Of a stretch of DNA of 39,258 bases, positions 38,220 through 39,258 are shown piece by piece. Below the pieces are notes generated by a model. The model was not told the DNA's origin. It did no database searches and saw only the letters and a program-made list of their open reading frames with translations. The stretch comes from Bigelowiella natans CCMP2755. Lineage: Eukaryota; Cercozoa; Chlorarachniophyceae. Within the stretch, counting starts at the first letter, position 1. Every line of letters starts with the position of its first letter. Where the stretch lies: the NCBI GenBank assembly GCA_000320545.1, contig ADNK01001158.1, forward strand, positions 1 through 39,258, in the 5' to 3' direction. The position numbers and the translations under genes are program-made.

Positions 38220-39041
38220 TGGTGAACGTACGTACTAGTGTCATGCGATGATGATGATGATAATGATGATGATGATGATGAGTAGTATTATTAATTGGCA
38301 AAATTTCCTTCTCATCCACTTCATAAATTGCACAGATTCATACGACAGCAAAACCGCTAATTTACGATTCACTGTCATAAGCATTTTCGTTGTCTTCTCC
38401 TACAAAAACTAACAATTTTCGTTTTTTCGAGTTGTTGTTATGCCCTTCCACCGTTTTTCTGATCGTTGTTCACGGTTGCCGGTACACGATCAATTAACAA
38501 CATCATCAGTATATCACCTGCCTCGAAGGCGGGGGGGGCGGAGCTGTTTGTGGTCCGTCATGATCTTGGTCTACTTGTTTACTCTCAGCATCATCATTCT
38601 CCTCACCACCACCATCACCTGCAGCAGCAGCAGCAGCAGCAAGTTTGGAAGAGGGAAAAGGGATAAAATAGTATCATCCGCATCAACGACAACGAGAAGC
38701 CACTGAATGTTTGTTGTAGAAGAGTTTATTTAGAAGTGCGATCATCTTTCCTTCTGAACATGCATATCATCACATGAATCGTTACAAGATTATGTTCTAC
38801 GCAACACCTTTGATACTCATTTCCTCAGCGAGAATCTACAACGGCACCACCACCAGCAGCAGCAGATCATCCGCAAAAACAAAGTGATAGAGTGTGAGCG
38901 TGTAAATTTTGTCAGACTTTCTGTTTGATGCAACCGGCTCATGCAGACTCACCCCCCCCCCCCCTTCCCACAAAACTCACCTCAAGAGCTTTGAACACAA
39001 TTCGCGCACCGAGAGAGTATGCAATGATAGTAATCGGGCGG
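37119..39041 (-). CDS. DUF726/TMCO4-family alpha/beta-hydrolase (5' end beyond the window)
   Basis: This is the C-terminal part of a DUF726 protein, a membrane-associated serine-hydrolase-like family. Minus-strand exons are 38981-39041, about 38518-38601 (or to 38618; tentative), 38046-38234, 37706-37795, 37407-37532 and 37119-37232 (stop 37119-37121). The first visible exon encodes PITIIAYSLGARIVFKALE, containing the nucleophile-elbow serine (SLGAR). The 37706-37795 exon encodes MDVVLMGAAVSAD, the family's LLGAPV-like strand. The 37407-37532 exon encodes VVAGRLVNVYSPLDWLL and ends AGIQP. The last exon encodes VENIDVSAVVVDHFAYD, with the conserved His. The 38046-38234 exon inserts YVRSPF, eleven aspartates from a (GAT)n repeat, and a charged Gly-rich segment between the elbow and the next strand. 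The residue before the elbow Tyr-Ser is Ala rather than the usual Gly. Upstream exons with the transmembrane part lie to the right of the window. Confidence 0.88.
37814..37842. repeat. (TAG)n microsatellite in a DUF726 intron
   Basis: This triplet run lies 15-20 bases upstream, in gene orientation, of the acceptor of exon 37706-37795. It reads as (CTA/ACT)n on the sense strand. Confidence 0.85.
38184..38216. repeat. (ATC)11 coding repeat (poly-Asp in the DUF726 protein)
   Basis: Eleven ATC triplets on the plus strand read as eleven GAT aspartate codons in exon 38046-38234. They are the reverse complement of the GAT-rich run at 38249-38281, 32 bases away. Confidence 0.88.
38249..38281. repeat. 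(GAT)n repeat just outside a DUF726 splice acceptor
   Basis: A GAT run with one interruption lies in the intron immediately upstream, in gene orientation, of the acceptor at 38235-38236. It is complementary in inverted orientation to the coding (ATC)11 run. Confidence 0.88.
38620..38640. repeat. (GCA)n microsatellite next to a tentative DUF726 acceptor
   Basis: On the gene strand this reads as (CTG)n ending in CAG, preceded by a T/C-rich tract (ctattttatcccttttccc). It resembles a 3' splice site for a tentative exon encoding an acidic, Pro-rich segment. Confidence 0.8.
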
Positions 39042-39148
39042 CTGAAATAGAGCGTGGTTGACTTATTGATATTCAATGTGTACGACAATATATCTATGTG
39101 ATCTACAATATGCACATGTACGCGGCGTGTGTTGTGCATGTATGTGAT

Positions 39149-39185
39149 TCTATGCTCTCTCTCTCTCTCACATACACACATACGC

Positions 39186-39224
<39 letters not shown>
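39149..39224. repeat. (CT)n ... (AG)n inverted microsatellite pair
   Basis: A CT run (about 39151-39168) is followed after about 18 bases by a GA run (about 39187-39224). The two are reverse complements and could pair as a hairpin. No exon was recognised here; it probably lies in an intron of the DUF726 gene. Confidence 0.85.
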
Positions 39225-39228
<4 letters not shown>

Positions 39229-39258
39229 CTAAAAAACAAATAGCTGTATGCATTAAAT

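Overview
The window is nuclear DNA from an intron-rich microbial eukaryote. The evidence is twelve protein-coding genes with canonical GT-AG introns (mostly about 50-280 nt), many very short exons, and abundant simple-sequence repeats. An algal or protist host is likely. The folate gene begins with a hydrophobic signal-like segment followed by a basic Ser/Arg-rich stretch, which would fit a secondary plastid but does not prove it. I cannot name the species. No tRNA, rRNA, CRISPR array, transposase or viral gene was recognised.

Layout, left to right, with strand: rhomboid intramembrane protease (-, about 1460-2896+); Slo/BK-like potassium channel (+, 3230-6833); arginase split into at least 19 small exons (-, 7801-11205 plus a probable 5' part to 11845); Sel1-repeat protein (+, 12312-13387); seven-finger C2H2 zinc-finger protein (-, 15644-17857); two-EF-hand protein with a cysteine-rich tail (-, 21238-22371); folylpolyglutamate synthase FPGS (+, 22768-27158); small Tyr/Gly-rich protein (-, 28650-29230); quinolinate phosphoribosyltransferase QPRT (+, 29959-31852); leucine-rich-repeat protein with a CaaX box (-, 32586-33782); Lys/Glu-rich protein (+, 34563-36355); DUF726/TMCO4-type hydrolase (-, 37119 to beyond the right edge). 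Exon models were built by hand from conserved motifs, splice dinucleotides and phase agreement. The arginase in particular is invisible to simple ORF calling because its exons are 29-81 nt.

Orientation alternates almost perfectly (- + - + - - + - + - + -). This gives divergent pairs with short shared 5' regions and convergent pairs with longer 3' spacers. The spacers next to 3' ends are full of GCTAGC and TGCATGCA-type palindromes and carry a short dispersed repeat. The divergent promoter spacers essentially lack these palindromes.

The genes do not form one pathway. Arginase (arginine to ornithine and urea), QPRT (NAD from quinolinate) and FPGS (folate polyglutamylation) are housekeeping metabolism. 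The channel, the EF-hand protein, the rhomboid and the prenylated LRR protein are membrane or signalling proteins. The most unusual items are the EF-hand protein with a nine-cysteine tail and an apparent frame break, the Slo-like channel with a depleted S4 and no recognisable calcium bowl, microsatellites serving as polypyrimidine tracts at 3' splice sites, and a triplet-repeat hairpin that places a DUF726 splice acceptor in its loop.
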